From the NCBI RefSeq assembly GCF_900119385.1, contig NZ_FPKO01000007.1:310001-374000 (forward strand): 64,000 nt of DNA. Reading direction: 5' to 3'. Position 1 is the first letter of the stretch, and every line of letters begins with the position of its first letter. The translations under genes and the position numbers were made by a program. Origin of the DNA: Thermophilibacter mediterraneus. GTDB lineage: Bacteria > Actinomycetota > Coriobacteriia > Coriobacteriales > Atopobiaceae. The notes under the pieces are model-generated. The model saw only the letters and a program-made list of their open reading frames with translations. It was not told where the DNA came from and did not search any database. This document shows positions 17,574-25,697 of the stretch, in pieces.

Positions 17574-17636
17574 ATTTTGCGCCGACGAACGGTTGTTTTC
17601 AAGGTACCGAGAGATATATCTCGTGGTACCTTGACA
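17574..17636 (-). promoter_or_regulatory. Promoter and 36-base palindromic operator of exporter operon 2
   Basis: TTGAAA (minus strand, 17597-17602) and CAAAAT (17574-17579) are 17 bases apart. The -35 joins a near-perfect palindrome at about 17599-17634: TCAAGGTACC, two bases, GAGATATATCTC, two bases, GGTACCTTGA. The outer half-sites are the element also present at operon 1, so a common regulator, most simply the MarR protein, is likely. Confidence 0.6.
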
Positions 17637-17715
17637 AAGCGTTCACAGTTGCGGCACCAAGGGGGACGGGCAAGAAGAACGCGCGGGCAGCGGCGCCGGC
17701 TGCCGGGCGGGGCCC

Positions 17716-17819
17716 GCACGGTGCCGAGCCTGCCATATCGCACAGACTGCCATATCGCACAGAAAGGGGTCGCGAGGCGGGGGGAGATGTGCAATATGGC
17801 AGGCTCGGTAAAACCGTGC
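17716..17819. repeat. Long stem with tandem 17-base direct repeat upstream of pstS
   Basis: CTGCCATATCGCACAGA is present twice in perfect tandem (17730-17746, 17747-17763). The arm 17724-17744 pairs with 17788-17808 over 21 bases with one mismatch, and the outer GCACGG/CCGTGC (17716-17721, 17814-17819) extends the stem. The downstream arm can pair with either direct copy. The gap 17640-17990 has no credible protein; CGAGAAGGACGGGCGAGAAG follows at about 17866. Confidence 0.65.
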
Positions 17820-17998
17820 GATGCGGCATGCTCGGCGGGCGGCGCGACGAACCGAGGGGGCGAGCCGAGAAGGACGGGCGAGAAGGGCGCGCCACCGCGT
17901 ACCCACGGCTCCGCGCGCCCGATTGTAAGCACCCGACGAACGGTAGGAACCGCAGCTCATCGCATCCGGCGAACGGCAGCTTACAAACACGGGCCCCT

Positions 17999-18051
17999 AT
18001 GTAAGGCGTTCTGTAAACCGAATGTAAGCTGCTGTCAGGCTCCCGTAATGC
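17999..18051 (+). promoter_or_regulatory. Pho box array and -10 element of the pst-pho operon
   Basis: Four TGTAA/TGTCA units start at 18000, 18012, 18023 and 18033, that is a direct repeat with a mean period of 11 bases, the known spacing of PhoB/PhoP half-sites. TAATGC (18046-18051) follows at the distance expected when the Pho boxes replace a -35. Further TTGTAAGC and GCTTACAA sequences lie at about 17923 and 17980. Confidence 0.7.
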
Positions 18052-18155
18052 ATCTGAAACGAGACCGATCACAGGGCGACAAGAACCTAGCATTCACTGC
18101 GAAACGGTCCGGACCCACCTGGGGCCGGGTCACATCCACGGGAAAGGATAGATCC

Positions 18156-19106
18156 ATGTCCAAGCTTGATCTCTCTCGCCGTCAGTTCCTGGGCGTCTTC
18201 GGCGCCACCGCCGCCGTCGCCGGCCTCGCCGCCTGCAACGGCACCACCACCTCGACCGGCGAGGGCGACGCCGAGGGCGACGCCGCCGAGGCCACCCTCT
18301 CCGGCTCCATCTCCTGCTCCGGCGCCACCTCCTTCCAGCCGCTCGTCGAGGCTGCCGCCGACGACTTCATGGAGGCCAACCCCGACGTCTCCATCGCCAT
18401 CTCCGCGGGCGGCTCCGGCCAGGGCCTCTCCCAGATCGCCGAGGGCTCCGTCCAGATCGGCCGCTCCGACGTCTACGCCGAGGAGAAGCTCGAGGCCGAC
18501 CAGTGCGAGGGCCTCGTCGACAACCAGGTCTGCATCGTGGGCATGGGCCCGATCGTGAACGCCTCCGTCGACGTCGACGACATCACGAGCGACCAGCTCA
18601 AGGGCATCTTCCTCGGCCAGGTCACCAACTGGTCCGAGCTCGGCGGCTCCGACGCCCCCATCCAGGTCATCCAGCGCGAGGCCGGCTCGGGCACCCGCGC
18701 TACCTTCGAGGCCGCCGTCCTCGGCGGCGAGACCGCCCCTGACAGCTTCCGCCCGGTCGCCGAGGTCGACTCCTCGGGCACCGTCGTCGAGCAGGTCGCC
18801 GCGACCGACGGCGCCATCTCCTACGTCGCCTTCAACTACATGGAGAACGACGGCATCAAGGCCCTCACCGTCGACGGCATCGAGCCCACGCAGGCCAACG
18901 TCGAGTCTGGCGACTTCACCATCTGGGCCTACGAGCACATGTACACCCGTGAGGACGAGGACGAGTCCACGGCTGCCGTGACCCAGGCCTTCATCGAGTT
19001 CATCATGTCCGACGACTTCGCCGAGACCGTCGTGGAGCAGGGCTTCATCCCGATGGGCGACATGCAGGTCAAGAAGGACGCCGACGGCAACATCACCGCT
19101 GCCTAA
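18156..19106 (+). CDS. pstS: Phosphate ABC transporter substrate-binding lipoprotein PstS
   Basis: The 316-residue protein is a PstS-type phosphate binder anchored outside the membrane. The signal SRRQFLG (twin-Arg-like) leads to a lipobox VAGLAAC with Cys27. The mature part has ISCSGATSFQPL, ISAGGSGQGLSQI, IQVIQREAGSGTRATFE and the GAISYV block typical of PstS. The ATG follows AAAGGA. It is the first gene of the pst-pho operon behind Pho boxes. A stem-loop between it and pstC may keep PstS in excess over the membrane subunits. Confidence 0.96.
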   Translation: MSKLDLSRRQFLGVFGATAAVAGLAACNGTTTSTGEGDAEGDAAEATLSGSISCSGATSFQPLVEAAADDFMEANPDVSIAISAGGSGQGLSQIAEGSVQIGRSDVYAEEKLEADQCEGLVDNQVCIVGMGPIVNASVDVDDITSDQLKGIFLGQVTNWSELGGSDAPIQVIQREAGSGTRATFEAAVLGGETAPDSFRPVAEVDSSGTVVEQVAATDGAISYVAFNYMENDGIKALTVDGIEPTQANVESGDFTIWAYEHMYTREDEDESTAAVTQAFIEFIMSDDFAETVVEQGFIPMGDMQVKKDADGNITAA

Positions 19107-19123
19107 GCAGGTTTGTTCCTCCC

Positions 19124-19160
19124 AGCGGCGGCGCACCCCGGCCCGGGGGGCGCCGCCGCT
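19124..19160 (+). terminator. Intercistronic stem-loop between pstS and pstC
   Basis: AGCGGCGGCGC (19124-19134) pairs perfectly with GCGCCGCCGCT (19150-19160). There is no T-tract, so partial termination or 3'-end protection of pstS mRNA is more likely than a full stop. Confidence 0.55.
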
Positions 19161-19182
19161 TCCCTGACGAGAAAGGCTCTCA

Positions 19183-20082
19183 ATGGCGAATCTCATGCCC
19201 AAGCGGAGGCTCGAGAACATTGGCCTGGGAATCACGGGGTTTTGCGTCGCGCTCGTCGCGCTCGTCGTCGTCACGCTGATCTTCATGGTGGCCCAGCAGG
19301 GCCTCACGACCTTCTTCGTCGACGGCCTCAACCCGATTGACTTCTTCTTCGGCCAGAACTGGATTCCCGAGCAGGAGCGCTACGGCGCGCTGCCCATGAT
19401 CGTGGGCTCCTTCGCGGTCACGCTGCTCTCGACCGTCTTCGCCCTCCCCGTTGCCATCGGCTCCGCGATCTTCGTGGTGGAGGTGGCGCCGACCTTCGGC
19501 CGTCGCGTCTTCCAGCCCTTCATCGAGCTGCTCGTGGGCATCCCCTCGGTCGTCTACGGCGTGCTCGGCCTCTACGTGATCAACTCGCTCGTCAAGGCGA
19601 TCTTCGGCGACGCCGCGCCCACCGGCGCCGGCATCCTCTCCGGCTCGCTCGTGCTCGCGATCATGATCCTCCCCACCATCACCACGCTCTCGATGGACGC
19701 CCTGCGCGCGGTGCCCAACCAGTATCGCGAGGGCTCCTACGCCCTCGGCTGCACCCGCTGGCAGACCACGTGGCACGTCGTGCTCAAGAGCGCCCTGCCC
19801 TCGCTCATGACCGCCGTCATCCTGGGCATGACCCGCGCCTTCGGCGAGACCCTCGCCGTCCAGATGGTCATCGGCGGCGTCGAGCGCTCCATGCCCACGG
19901 GCCTTCTCGACCCGGCCTCCACGCTCACCGCGGCGCTCACGGCTGGCCTCTCCAACGCGACCTCCGGCTCGGTCTACTACCACGCGCTGTGGTCGCTCGG
20001 CCTGATCCTGCTCGCCATGTCGCTCGTCTTCATCCTGATCATTCACCTCATCGGCAGGAAGGGGGCGAAGGCAAATGGCTAG
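19183..20082 (+). CDS. pstC: Phosphate ABC transporter permease PstC
   Basis: The 299-residue inner membrane permease has about six helices. The signature EAA loop reads ALGCTRWQTTWHVVLKSALPSL, where the cytoplasmic ATPase docks, and FGETLAVQMVIGG is typical of PstC. The start follows GAGAAAGG. It overlaps pstA by eight bases, so the two permeases are translationally coupled. Confidence 0.95.
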   Translation: MANLMPKRRLENIGLGITGFCVALVALVVVTLIFMVAQQGLTTFFVDGLNPIDFFFGQNWIPEQERYGALPMIVGSFAVTLLSTVFALPVAIGSAIFVVEVAPTFGRRVFQPFIELLVGIPSVVYGVLGLYVINSLVKAIFGDAAPTGAGILSGSLVLAIMILPTITTLSMDALRAVPNQYREGSYALGCTRWQTTWHVVLKSALPSLMTAVILGMTRAFGETLAVQMVIGGVERSMPTGLLDPASTLTAALTAGLSNATSGSVYYHALWSLGLILLAMSLVFILIIHLIGRKGAKANG

Positions 20083-20995
20083 CTCTCGCTCCGCGGAGCT
20101 CGATGCGCACGTGCGTCGCATCGACTCTCAGGACAAGGTCGCCACGGGCGTGCTCACCGTCATCGTGGGCCTCGTGATGCTGCTCGTCGTGGCCATCATC
20201 GCCTACATCCTCATTCGCGGCGCCGGTCGCGCGCTCACCCCGGGGTTCCTCACCAACCCCTACAACGACGACGTCGCCCCCGGCATCCTCTACCAGCTGT
20301 GGGACTCGTTCTACATGCTGCTCGTGACGCTCGTCATCTCGGTCCCCATCTCGCTCGGCGCCGCCATCTTCCTCGTCGAGTACGCCCCCGACAACTGGGT
20401 CACCTCCGCGGCCAAGACCGCCATCGAGACCCTGTCCTCGCTGCCCTCGATCGTCGTCGGCATGTTCGGCTCGCTCTTCTTCGTGGTGACGCTCGGCTGG
20501 GGCATCTCGATCCTCGCCGGCGCGTGCGCCCTCACGATGTTCAACATCCCCATCCTGGTGCGCACCATCCAGCAGGCGCTCGAGGACGTCCCGCGCAGCC
20601 AGCGCGACGCCGCCCTGGCCATGGGCCTCACGCGCTGGGAGACCACGATCAACGTCCTTCTCCCCGCCGCCATGCCCGCCATCGTCACCGGCATCGTGCT
20701 CTCCGCCGGGCGCGTCTTCGGCGAGGCCGCCGCGCTCATCTTCACGGCCGGCTCCGCCCCCGCGCGCCTGAACTTCGGCTCGCTCAACTTCCTGAGCCCC
20801 ACCAACCCGTTCAACATCTTCCGCCCGGCCTGCTCGCTCGCCGTCTACATCTGGCGACTCACCTCCGAGCCCACGGCCGGCTCCACGGAGATCGTCTGGG
20901 GCACCGCGACGGTCCTGCTCGTCTGCGTGCTCCTGTTCAACCTGCTTGCCCGCCTGCTCGGCAAGCTCCTCTCGAGGAGGCTGACGGCCGAATGA
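20075..20995 (+). CDS. pstA: Phosphate ABC transporter permease PstA
   Basis: The 306-residue partner permease has six helices and an EAA loop (ALAMGLTRWETTINVLLPAAMP) followed by SAGRVFGEAAALIFTAG, the PstA counterpart of the PstC block. The stop overlaps the pstB start (ATGA, 20992-20995). Together with PstC it forms the channel for phosphate delivered by PstS. Confidence 0.95.
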   Translation: MASSRSAELDAHVRRIDSQDKVATGVLTVIVGLVMLLVVAIIAYILIRGAGRALTPGFLTNPYNDDVAPGILYQLWDSFYMLLVTLVISVPISLGAAIFLVEYAPDNWVTSAAKTAIETLSSLPSIVVGMFGSLFFVVTLGWGISILAGACALTMFNIPILVRTIQQALEDVPRSQRDAALAMGLTRWETTINVLLPAAMPAIVTGIVLSAGRVFGEAAALIFTAGSAPARLNFGSLNFLSPTNPFNIFRPACSLAVYIWRLTSEPTAGSTEIVWGTATVLLVCVLLFNLLARLLGKLLSRRLTAE

Positions 20996-21792
20996 CAGAC
21001 ACCGCCAACACCCAGGTGACCGAGCCCGGCGGCTCGCTGATCACCACCAAGGACGTGACGGTCACCTACGACCTCACGCACGAGGCGCTCCACAAGACCT
21101 CGCTCACCTTCGAGGCCGGCCAGGTCACGGCCCTCATCGGGCCCTCCGGCTGCGGCAAGTCCACGTTCCTGCGCTGCCTCAACCTCATGAACCGCGAGAT
21201 CCCCAAGTGCTCGGTGGGCGGCCAGATCCTCTACCACGGGCACGACATCAACACGCCCAAGGAGAACCTCTTCGAGCTGCGCAAGTCCATCGGCATGGTC
21301 TTCCAGCAGCCCACGCCGTTCCGCAAGTCCATCCGCGAGAACATCCTGTTCGCGCCGAAGAAGCACGGGCGCGTGAGGACGCGGGAGGAGGAGGACGAGC
21401 TCGTCGAGACGTCGCTTCGCCAGGCGGCGCTCTGGGACGAGGTCAAGGACAAGCTCAAGCAGTCCGCCCACGCGCTCTCCGGCGGCCAGCAGCAGCGCCT
21501 CTGCATCGCCCGGACCCTCGCCATGAAGCCCGACGTGGTCCTCTTCGACGAGCCGTGCTCGGCGCTCGACCCCATCTCGACCTTCGCCATCGAGGAGACC
21601 ATCCGCGACATCGCCTCCACCGGCATCTGCGAGATCATTGTCACCCACAACATGGAGCAGGCGACTCGCGTCTCCGACCGCACCGCTTTCTTCTACGTTG
21701 GTGATATGGTGGAGACGGGCACCACGCAGCAGATCTTCCGCAACCCGCACGACCAGCGCCTGGTCGACTATCTCACGGGCCGCTTCGGCTAA
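20992..21792 (+). CDS. pstB: Phosphate ABC transporter ATPase PstB (first copy)
   Basis: 266 residues. Walker [11 protein letters not shown]-loop VFQQPTPF, signature [16 protein letters not shown], Walker [14 protein letters not shown], and a switch His in VTHNMEQA. Length and motifs are complete. A second, different pstB follows after 13 bases. The first copy has a Thr/Asp-rich N-terminus of about 18 residues before the ATPase domain. Confidence 0.95.
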   Translation: MTDTANTQVTEPGGSLITTKDVTVTYDLTHEALHKTSLTFEAGQVTALIGPSGCGKSTFLRCLNLMNREIPKCSVGGQILYHGHDINTPKENLFELRKSIGMVFQQPTPFRKSIRENILFAPKKHGRVRTREEEDELVETSLRQAALWDEVKDKLKQSAHALSGGQQQRLCIARTLAMKPDVVLFDEPCSALDPISTFAIEETIRDIASTGICEIIVTHNMEQATRVSDRTAFFYVGDMVETGTTQQIFRNPHDQRLVDYLTGRFG

Positions 21793-21805
21793 GAAGGGAG
21801 CGACA

Positions 21806-22600
21806 TTGGACACACAGAACATGACGACCTCCCATCGCAGCATCGAGGAGGCCGAGACGGCGATCACCATCCGCGACTTCGACCTGTGGTACGGGGACTT
21901 CCAGGCGCTCAAGAAGATCAACCTCGAGATCCCGCGCAACCGCGCCACCGCCTTCATCGGCCCGTCCGGCTGCGGCAAGTCCACGCTGCTGCGCACCTTC
22001 AACCGCATGTGCGACTTCGTGGAGAGCGTGCGCACCGAGGGGACGATCGAGTTCGGCGGCCAGGACATCTTCTCCATGGACGCCAACGCGCTGCGCGTCT
22101 ACGTGGGCATGGTGTTCCAGCACCCCAACCCCTTCCCCATGAGCATCCGCGAGAACATCCTCTACGGGCCCAGGCGCCAGCGTCGCATCTCCAAGTCCGA
22201 GGGCGACGAGATCTGCGAGCGCTGTCTGAGCCGCGCGGCGCTCTGGGACGAGGTCAAGGACGACCTGAACAAGAGCGGACTGGGCCTCTCGGGCGGCCAG
22301 CAGCAGCGCCTCTGCATCGCGCGCGCCCTCGCCACCGACCCCGAGATCCTGCTCATGGACGAGCCGACCTCCGCGCTCGATCCCATCTCCACGAGCATGG
22401 TCGAGGAGCTCATGACCGAGCTCGCGTTCGACCACACCGTCGTCGTGGTGACGCACAACATGCAGCAGGCCACCCGCGTGGCCGACAAGACCGCGTTCTT
22501 CTACCTGGGCGAGCTCATCGAGGAGGGTCCCACCAGGGAGCTCTTCGGCAACCCCAAGCAGGAGCGTACGAAGGAATATCTGTCAGGGAGGTTCAGCTAA
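21806..22600 (+). CDS. pstB: Phosphate ABC transporter ATPase PstB (second copy)
   Basis: 264 residues from a TTG at 21806, which has the better ribosome site (AAGGGAG, six bases upstream); an ATG at 21821 would give 259. Walker [34 protein letters not shown] and [12 protein letters not shown] are intact. It is more like canonical PstB ([15 protein letters not shown]) than the first copy. Both could serve the same PstCA, or act as a heterodimer. Its stop TAA shares one base with the phoU ATG. Confidence 0.94.
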   Translation: MDTQNMTTSHRSIEEAETAITIRDFDLWYGDFQALKKINLEIPRNRATAFIGPSGCGKSTLLRTFNRMCDFVESVRTEGTIEFGGQDIFSMDANALRVYVGMVFQHPNPFPMSIRENILYGPRRQRRISKSEGDEICERCLSRAALWDEVKDDLNKSGLGLSGGQQQRLCIARALATDPEILLMDEPTSALDPISTSMVEELMTELAFDHTVVVVTHNMQQATRVADKTAFFYLGELIEEGPTRELFGNPKQERTKEYLSGRFS

Positions 22601-23289
22601 TGGCAACCCGCACCAAGTTTACCGAGCAGCTCGACGAGGTCGAGGGCTTCATCAGGCGCTTTGGCGAGAAGACCGTGGCGGACGTGCGCGCCGCCGGCCT
22701 CGCCGCGAACGGCGACCGGGGCGCGGCCGAGGGCGTCATGGGCGGCCGCAAGGCGGAGGATCGCCTGCGCTCCGCCATCGAGAACACCTGCCTCGACATC
22801 ATGCTGCTCCAGCAGCCGCTCATCGGCGTCGACCTGCGCTTCGTCTCGGGCGCGTTCCGCATGGTGAGCGACCTGTCCCACATCGACTCCATGACGCGCG
22901 ACGCCGTCTTCCTCTCGGAGGAGATCCCGGAGAAGGCGTCCAAGAAGATCTCCGAGGACATCGTCAGGATGAGCGAGGACGCCGCGGGCATGGTCGAGAA
23001 GGCGGTCGACGCCTTCTGCGCCTCCGACGTCGAGAAGGCGCAGCAGGTCATGGAGGCCGACGCCGCCGTCAACCAGCTCTACGTCGAGGTCGAGGAGAAG
23101 CTCGTCGGCCTCATCCGCGACGGCAAGTCCTCCGCGCAGTACCTGCCCGAGCTCCTCATGGTGGCCAAGTACTTCGAGCGCATCGGCGACCTCGCCAAGC
23201 GCATCGCCAGTTGGGCCATCTTCCGCGTGACCGGGGAGCACAACGTCGCCGAGAAGGAGAGCCAGCGCCTGGGCGGCGCCGAGCGATAG
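22600..23289 (+). CDS. phoU: Phosphate signalling regulator PhoU
   Basis: The 229-residue all-helical protein has two PhoU repeats, shown by DLRFVSGAFRMVSDLSHIDSMTRDA and YLPELLMVAKYFERIGDLAKRIASWA. The acidic metal-binding pattern E/D-xxx-D is visible in the second. PhoU links the Pst transporter to the PhoR kinase and lowers Pho expression when phosphate is plentiful. It carries an extra glycine-rich insert near residues 30-50 (AANGDRGAAEGVMGGRK). Confidence 0.94.
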   Translation: MATRTKFTEQLDEVEGFIRRFGEKTVADVRAAGLAANGDRGAAEGVMGGRKAEDRLRSAIENTCLDIMLLQQPLIGVDLRFVSGAFRMVSDLSHIDSMTRDAVFLSEEIPEKASKKISEDIVRMSEDAAGMVEKAVDAFCASDVEKAQQVMEADAAVNQLYVEVEEKLVGLIRDGKSSAQYLPELLMVAKYFERIGDLAKRIASWAIFRVTGEHNVAEKESQRLGGAER

Positions 23290-23323
23290 CACGGGTTTCG
23301 AAGCGTTTGTTGGGAGGCAGGGC

Positions 23324-24004
23324 GTGGTCTACTACGTCGAGGACGACAAGAACATTCGTGAGCTGACGGTCTATGCCCTCGGCCAGGGCGGCATCGAGGC
23401 GCGTGGGTGCGCCGACGACGCGGAGTTCCGCCGCGCCTGCTCGGAGCGCGTTCCCGACGCGGTCCTTCTCGACATCATGCTGCCCGACACGGACGGGCTC
23501 GAGATCCTGGCGCGCATCCGGAGGTCTCCCGACCTCAGGGACGTCCCCGTCATGATGCTCACCGCCAAGGACACCGAGCTCGACACCGTCAAGGCGCTTG
23601 ACTCCGGCGCCGACGACTACCTCTCCAAGCCCTTCGGCATGATGGAGGTCGTGAGCCGCACGCGCGCCCTGCTGCGTCGCGTGGCCCGCGAGTCGGTGGC
23701 GCAGGACAAGCCCGCCAGCCTCGTCTCCGGCGACGTGACGCTGTGGCCGGACCGCCGCGAGGTGAGCGTCGCGGGCCGCGAGGTCCAGCTCACCATGCGC
23801 GAGTTCGACCTGCTCGAGTTCCTCATGCGCTCCCCGGGCGTGGTGTTCTCGCGCGAGACGCTGCTCCAGCGCGTCTGGGGGTGGGACTTCGACGGGGGCT
23901 CCCGCACGGTCGACGTCCACGTCCAGCAGATCCGCGCCAAGCTCGGCGACTCCTCCGACCTGATCGAGACCGTCCGCGGCGTCGGCTACCGCGTCCGCGG
24001 CTAA
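23324..24004 (+). CDS. phoP: Response regulator of the PhoB/PhoP (OmpR) family
   Basis: 226 residues from a GTG at 23324 after GGGAGG. The receiver domain has EDD (6-8), phospho-acceptor Asp50 in VLLDIMLPDTDG, and Lys in DYLSKPF. The winged helix (about 130-226) includes LTMREFDLLEFLMRSPGVVFSRETLLQRVWG and the recognition helix TVDVHVQQIRAKLG. It would bind the Pho boxes upstream of pstS. A duplicated 30-base hairpin unit begins directly after its stop. Confidence 0.94.
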   Translation: MVYYVEDDKNIRELTVYALGQGGIEARGCADDAEFRRACSERVPDAVLLDIMLPDTDGLEILARIRRSPDLRDVPVMMLTAKDTELDTVKALDSGADDYLSKPFGMMEVVSRTRALLRRVARESVAQDKPASLVSGDVTLWPDRREVSVAGREVQLTMREFDLLEFLMRSPGVVFSRETLLQRVWGWDFDGGSRTVDVHVQQIRAKLGDSSDLIETVRGVGYRVRG

Positions 24005-24064
24005 CCTGACATTGGTGTCAGGTCATTCTGTCAACTTGACATTGGTGTCAGGTCATTCTGTCAA
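24005..24064. repeat. Two tandem 30-base units, each a small hairpin, directly after a stop codon
   Basis: The unit reads C(C/T)TGACATTGGTGTCAGG then TCATTCTGTCAA, at 24005-24034 and 24035-24064, differing in one base. In each, TGACA pairs with TGTCA either locally or at the unit end. There is no gap between the phoP stop and the first unit. It resembles the other stop-adjacent hairpins at 48634, 50761 and 51874. Confidence 0.75.
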
Positions 24065-24091
24065 CCCCGGGGTGAGAAGGAGAGGGTGCCG

Positions 24092-25483
24092 ATGACCAGG
24101 CAGCCCGGCGGCAAGGGGTCTCTCTCGCATCGAATGTTCGTGGCGCTCGTGGTCGCGTGCGCCTCAGTGGCCGTCGCGGTTACCGCGGCGGCCTCGCTGC
24201 TCTACCAGAGCGCGTTTCTGAGCGACGAGCACGAGCAGCTCGCGGCCGAGTGCCGCACGCTCGCGTCGCTGCTCGACCGCACGGACGACGACGCGACGGT
24301 GCTCTCCGCGCTCGAGCTCGGGGACATCCGCGCCACCCTCATCGACCCGGACGGCACCGTGACCTTCGACTCGCAGGCCGATGCGGGCGAGCTCGAGAGC
24401 CATGCCGACCGCCCCGAGGTCGTCGCCGCCCTCGAGTCGGGCTCCGGCTCCTCGGAGCGCGCGAGCGACACCGTGGGGTACACGAGCCTCTACGAGGCGG
24501 TGCGGCTCGACAGCGGCCAGGTGATGCGCCTGTCCGTGGACCGCGCCGGCGTCGTCGCGTTCCTCTTCCAGGACCTGCTGCTCCTGGTTCTTCTCGCCGT
24601 GCTCCTCGTGGTGGCGAGCTGGGTCGTGTCGCGCCGGCTCTCGCGGCGCTTCGTGCAGCCCATCCTCGAGATCGACCCCTCCTCGGGCGACGGCGTCGCG
24701 CCCTACGTGGAGCTCGACCCGCTCGTCACGCGCCTCAACGAGCAGCACGAGGAGCTCATGCACCGCATGAGCGCCATCCAGGACGCCGCCGACCTGCGCC
24801 GCGAGTTCACGGCGAACGTGACCCACGAGCTCAAGACCCCCATCGCCTCCATCCAGGGTGCGGCGGAGCTCATCCGCGACGGCATCGCCAAGAAGAAGGA
24901 CGTCCCGGGCTTCGCGGGCCGCATCTACGACGACGCGCGCCGCCTCTCGAGCCTCGTGAGCGACATCCTCACCCTCTCCAAGCTCGACGAGTCCGAGCGC
25001 GCGGGCAGCCAGGAGCTCTTCGAGCCCTCCGAGCGCGCCGACCTGCTCTCCGTCGCGCGCGACGCCGTCGACCGGCTCGCGAGCAAGGCGAAGAAGGCGG
25101 GCGTGACCGTGAGCGTGGGTGGGGTGTCGAGCTACGTCCGCGGCAACGCCCGCCTCCTCGACGAGCTCGTGACCAACCTCTGCGACAACGCCATCCGCTA
25201 CAACCGCGTGGGCGGGAAGGTCTACGTGTGGGTCCTGCCGCAGGAGGGGCGCGTCGCGCTGCGCGTGAGCGACACCGGGATTGGCATCCCCGAGGAGTCC
25301 CAGGACAAGGTCTTCGAGCGCTTCTATCGCGTCGACAAGGGCCGCAGCCGCGACATGGGTGGCACCGGGCTCGGCCTCGCCATCGTCAAGCACGCGGCCA
25401 ACTACCACTCCGCCGAGATCAAGCTCGAGAGCGAGCTCGGAAAGGGCACCACGATCACCGTGCTCTTCCCGGCAGAGGCCTAG
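24092..25483 (+). CDS. phoR: Phosphate sensor histidine kinase PhoR type
   Basis: 463 residues. Helix one (about 15-38) and helix two (about 155-178) bracket an extracytoplasmic sensor of about 115 residues. HAMP-like region, then HisKA with ANVTHELKTPIASI (phospho His245) and HATPase with NLCDNAIRYN, DTGIGIP, FYRVDKGRSR and GGTGLGLAIVKH. This is the PhoR/SenX3 pattern. It follows phoP in the operon and closes the phosphate-sensing block. ATG at 24092 is used; a GTG two codons earlier is possible. Confidence 0.93.
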   Translation: MTRQPGGKGSLSHRMFVALVVACASVAVAVTAAASLLYQSAFLSDEHEQLAAECRTLASLLDRTDDDATVLSALELGDIRATLIDPDGTVTFDSQADAGELESHADRPEVVAALESGSGSSERASDTVGYTSLYEAVRLDSGQVMRLSVDRAGVVAFLFQDLLLLVLLAVLLVVASWVVSRRLSRRFVQPILEIDPSSGDGVAPYVELDPLVTRLNEQHEELMHRMSAIQDAADLRREFTANVTHELKTPIASIQGAAELIRDGIAKKKDVPGFAGRIYDDARRLSSLVSDILTLSKLDESERAGSQELFEPSERADLLSVARDAVDRLASKAKKAGVTVSVGGVSSYVRGNARLLDELVTNLCDNAIRYNRVGGKVYVWVLPQEGRVALRVSDTGIGIPEESQDKVFERFYRVDKGRSRDMGGTGLGLAIVKHAANYHSAEIKLESELGKGTTITVLFPAEA

Positions 25484-25697
25484 GGACGGCGCGCGGGACG
25501 GCCCCGCCGCCGGGTCCCATCCCGGCCCGCGCGGCCCCGGGCGCTCAGGCCTGTAGGGTTTTCCTGCTGACGCCTGCCCCGCCCCTTTGTGCGCAAAGTC
25601 CCGCGCGCGGCCTGCGCTACCATGTGACGCTGTGCCCGCACGCATCGCTCGCGCGCCCGCCGCGGCGGTCGCGCGTCAGACCCGAGAGGTGGTCCCC

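Noticed and set aside
17631-17636. Plus-strand TTGACA as a promoter for the pst direction
   Set aside because: No -10 at 16-18 bases downstream; it is half of the palindrome and better explained by the minus-strand promoter.
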